This document shows, one piece after another, positions 63,078-64,000 of a stretch of DNA of 64,000 nt. The stretch lies in assembly GCF_002993885.1 (NCBI RefSeq), contig NZ_CM009578.1:2083751-2147750 (forward strand), in the 5' to 3' direction. The translations under genes were made by a program, and so were the position numbers. The DNA comes from Sphingopyxis lindanitolerans (GTDB lineage: Bacteria; Pseudomonadota; Alphaproteobacteria; Sphingomonadales; Sphingomonadaceae). Under the pieces are notes generated by a model, which was not told the DNA's origin, made no database searches, and saw only the letters and a list, made by a program, of their open reading frames with translations. Every line of letters begins with the position of its first letter. The stretch's first letter is position 1.

Positions 63078-63270
63078 TCGCCGCGGTTGCGGATCACGGC
63101 AGGATAACAGTCGTTGATGCGGCCGGCGCCGATGCCCGCCGAAAGGTGGCGTGGCGTGCATCCGTGCGTTTTTTCACATCCGGGCGCGGATAGGGTTCGG
63201 GTCGGCGCGGGCGGCTTGCCTTGGCGGGCAACCGCTGCTTTTGACGCATCCACCGAAAGGGGATGGTGTC

Positions 63271-63675
63271 ATGCGGGCCTTTTCAGCGATGCTCATGCCG
63301 CTTCTGCTCACGGTCTCGGCCGCTGCGCAGGAGGTGGAAATCGCCGACGACAGCGCCATCGGAATCGATGCGGAAACAGAAATCGATGGCGGAATGGCGA
63401 GCTATTACGGCAGTGAACTCGCCGGCAACCGCACCGCGAGCGGCGAGCGTTTCGACCCCAGCCAATTCACCGCCGCGCATCGGTCGCTGCCCTTTGGCAG
63501 CAAGGTGCGCGTCACCAACACGTCCAACGGCGACAGCGTCATCGTCCGCATCAACGATCGCGGGCCCTTCTCCCGCGGGCGCGTGATCGACGTCAGCCAG
63601 GCGGCGGCGCGCGAAATCGGCCTGCAGCGCAGCGGGATCGCGCGGGTGAAACTGGCCCTGCTCAACGACGATTGA
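63271..63675 (+). CDS. rlpA: RlpA-family septal ring lytic transglycosylase
   Basis: A 134-residue secreted protein with a signal peptide (residues 1-20, SAAAQ) and a double-psi beta-barrel (about 43-130): ASYYGSELAGNRTASGERFD, then LPFGSKVRVTNTSNG and RINDRGPFSRGRVIDVSQAAA. RlpA proteins cleave denuded glycan strands. It has no SPOR domain and no lipobox, so it is a minimal form. The start at 63271 follows AAAGGGGATGG. The 193-base gap after gyrB shows no clear terminator. Confidence 0.88.
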   Translation: MRAFSAMLMPLLLTVSAAAQEVEIADDSAIGIDAETEIDGGMASYYGSELAGNRTASGERFDPSQFTAAHRSLPFGSKVRVTNTSNGDSVIVRINDRGPFSRGRVIDVSQAAAREIGLQRSGIARVKLALLNDD

Positions 63676-63803
63676 AGAGCCGGACGGCCCCTGTCGTCGG
63701 GCATGGCGCCATCGATCGCTGACCGTCCCCGCCTGCACGGGCGCGCGGGGCTGACGTTTCATGCGTTGCCCGACCTTCGGCACGCCATCCGGCCGCGAAC
63801 ATC

Positions 63804-63835
63804 TTACAAGGTAAATCGCTGATTTTACAATGTAG
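63804..63835. promoter_or_regulatory. Paired TTACA-type operator-like sites
   Basis: TTACAAGGTAAA (63804-63815) and TTACAATGTAG (63825-63835) are near-palindromic half-repeats 21 bases apart (two helical turns) in an A/T-rich patch. They lie in the 263-base gap between rlpA and the tRNA, with no gene obviously controlled. They look like a TetR- or MarR-type operator. Confidence 0.35.
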
Positions 63836-63856
63836 TTAGGGGCAACCTGAACCTTC

Positions 63857-63885
63857 TTGACACAAAAGTTCTACGCTCGTAGGGG
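63857..63885 (+). promoter_or_regulatory. Probable tRNA-Glu promoter
   Basis: TTGACA (63857-63862), 17 bases, TAGGGG (63880-63885). The -35 is perfect and the -10 poor, as often seen for stable-RNA promoters in GC-rich alphaproteobacteria. The leader to the tRNA would be about 45 bases. Confidence 0.5.
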
Positions 63886-63938
63886 TCACCGCCGGCGGAG
63901 CGAGCGGTCGGCTCGCGCTCTTCAGACAACCGACCTAA

Positions 63939-64000
63939 GGCCCCTTCGTCTAGCGGTCAGGACGCGGCCCTCTCACGGCTGAAACACGGGTTCGATTCCC
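63939..64000 (+). tRNA. tRNA-Glu (CTC), 3' end cut by window
   Basis: The sequence begins GGCCCCTTCGTCTAGCGGTC, a typical tRNA-Glu 5' end. The anticodon stem CGGCC/GGCTG encloses CTCTCAC, giving anticodon CTC (63972-63974). The T-loop GGTTCGATTCC is present. The 62 visible bases end inside the T-arm; the acceptor 3' strand is beyond the window. Confidence 0.93.

Noticed and set aside
63900..64000. Integrated element or attachment site at tRNA-Glu
   Set aside because: No integrase, no repeat of the tRNA 3' end in the window, and the tRNA itself is cut by the window end.

Overview
The window is a 64 kb, gene-dense, high-GC stretch of an alphaproteobacterial chromosome. The protein content (ImuB/DnaE2 mutasome, compact sigma54/sigma28 flagellar cluster, fused E1 dehydrogenase beside a FabD-like acyltransferase, MoxR/DUF58 operon, GyrB followed by RlpA) and the REP-type hairpins point to Sphingomonadales, most likely a Sphingopyxis-like organism. 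That assignment is inference from gene content, not a database result. I see no insertion sequence, prophage, CRISPR array or rRNA.

Layout. 1-3458: end of imuB and complete dnaE2 (error-prone repair). 3.7-35.4 kb: an almost complete flagellar locus. fliC lies divergent from a long fliE-F-G-H-I-J-K-L-M-N-O-P-Q-R-flhB run, followed by fliD-fliS. On the opposite strand are a FleQ-type sigma54 activator, motB/motA and flgB-C-D-E-F-G-H-I-J-K-L. Then come flgA, flgM-flgN-like, and a transglycosylase-flhA-fliA operon. 35.4-37.2 kb: a small, partly lower-GC group of regulators and unknowns (MarR, membrane protein, 124-aa protein, membrane-anchored LuxR). 37.4-41.7 kb: fdhD opposite a YdeP-type molybdoenzyme and a DUF1345 protein, preceded by a structured leader. 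41.7-48.7 kb: acvB/virJ-like hydrolase, DUF2147, mprF, PDZ protein, two-component pair and an orphan LuxR regulator. 48.9-52.2 kb: FabD-like acyltransferase and fused E1 alpha-beta dehydrogenase. 52.4-59.8 kb: DUF4129-DUF4350-MoxR-DUF58-SpoIIM-RDD-nitroreductase-lipoprotein operon. 60-64 kb: a lipoprotein, gyrB, rlpA and a tRNA-Glu cut by the window end.

How the flagellar genes work together. The promoters can be read directly. Close matches to the -24/-12 sigma54 consensus precede fliE, flgB, flgA and the transglycosylase/flhA operon. A second consensus, TNAA-N15-GCCGTTAA, which I take to be the local FliA/sigma28 site, precedes fliC, fliD, motA and flgM, and lies ahead of fliE as well. The locus therefore encodes its own hierarchy: FleQ-like activator with sigma54 for basal body and export, then FliA (held by FlgM) for filament and stator. 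Several structural parts look reduced: FlgE and FlgD are very short, FlgK and flagellin are compact, FlgH lacks a lipobox cysteine, and FliM lacks the usual N-terminal CheY-binding peptide. No chemotaxis genes, flhF or flhG are present here.

The most unusual non-coding items are a 265-bp element with 31-bp terminal inverted repeats between flgG and flgF, a 152-bp inverted-repeat element after dnaE2, paired palindromes upstream of the sigma54 activator, and a structured, terminator-ending leader upstream of the molybdoenzyme operon.
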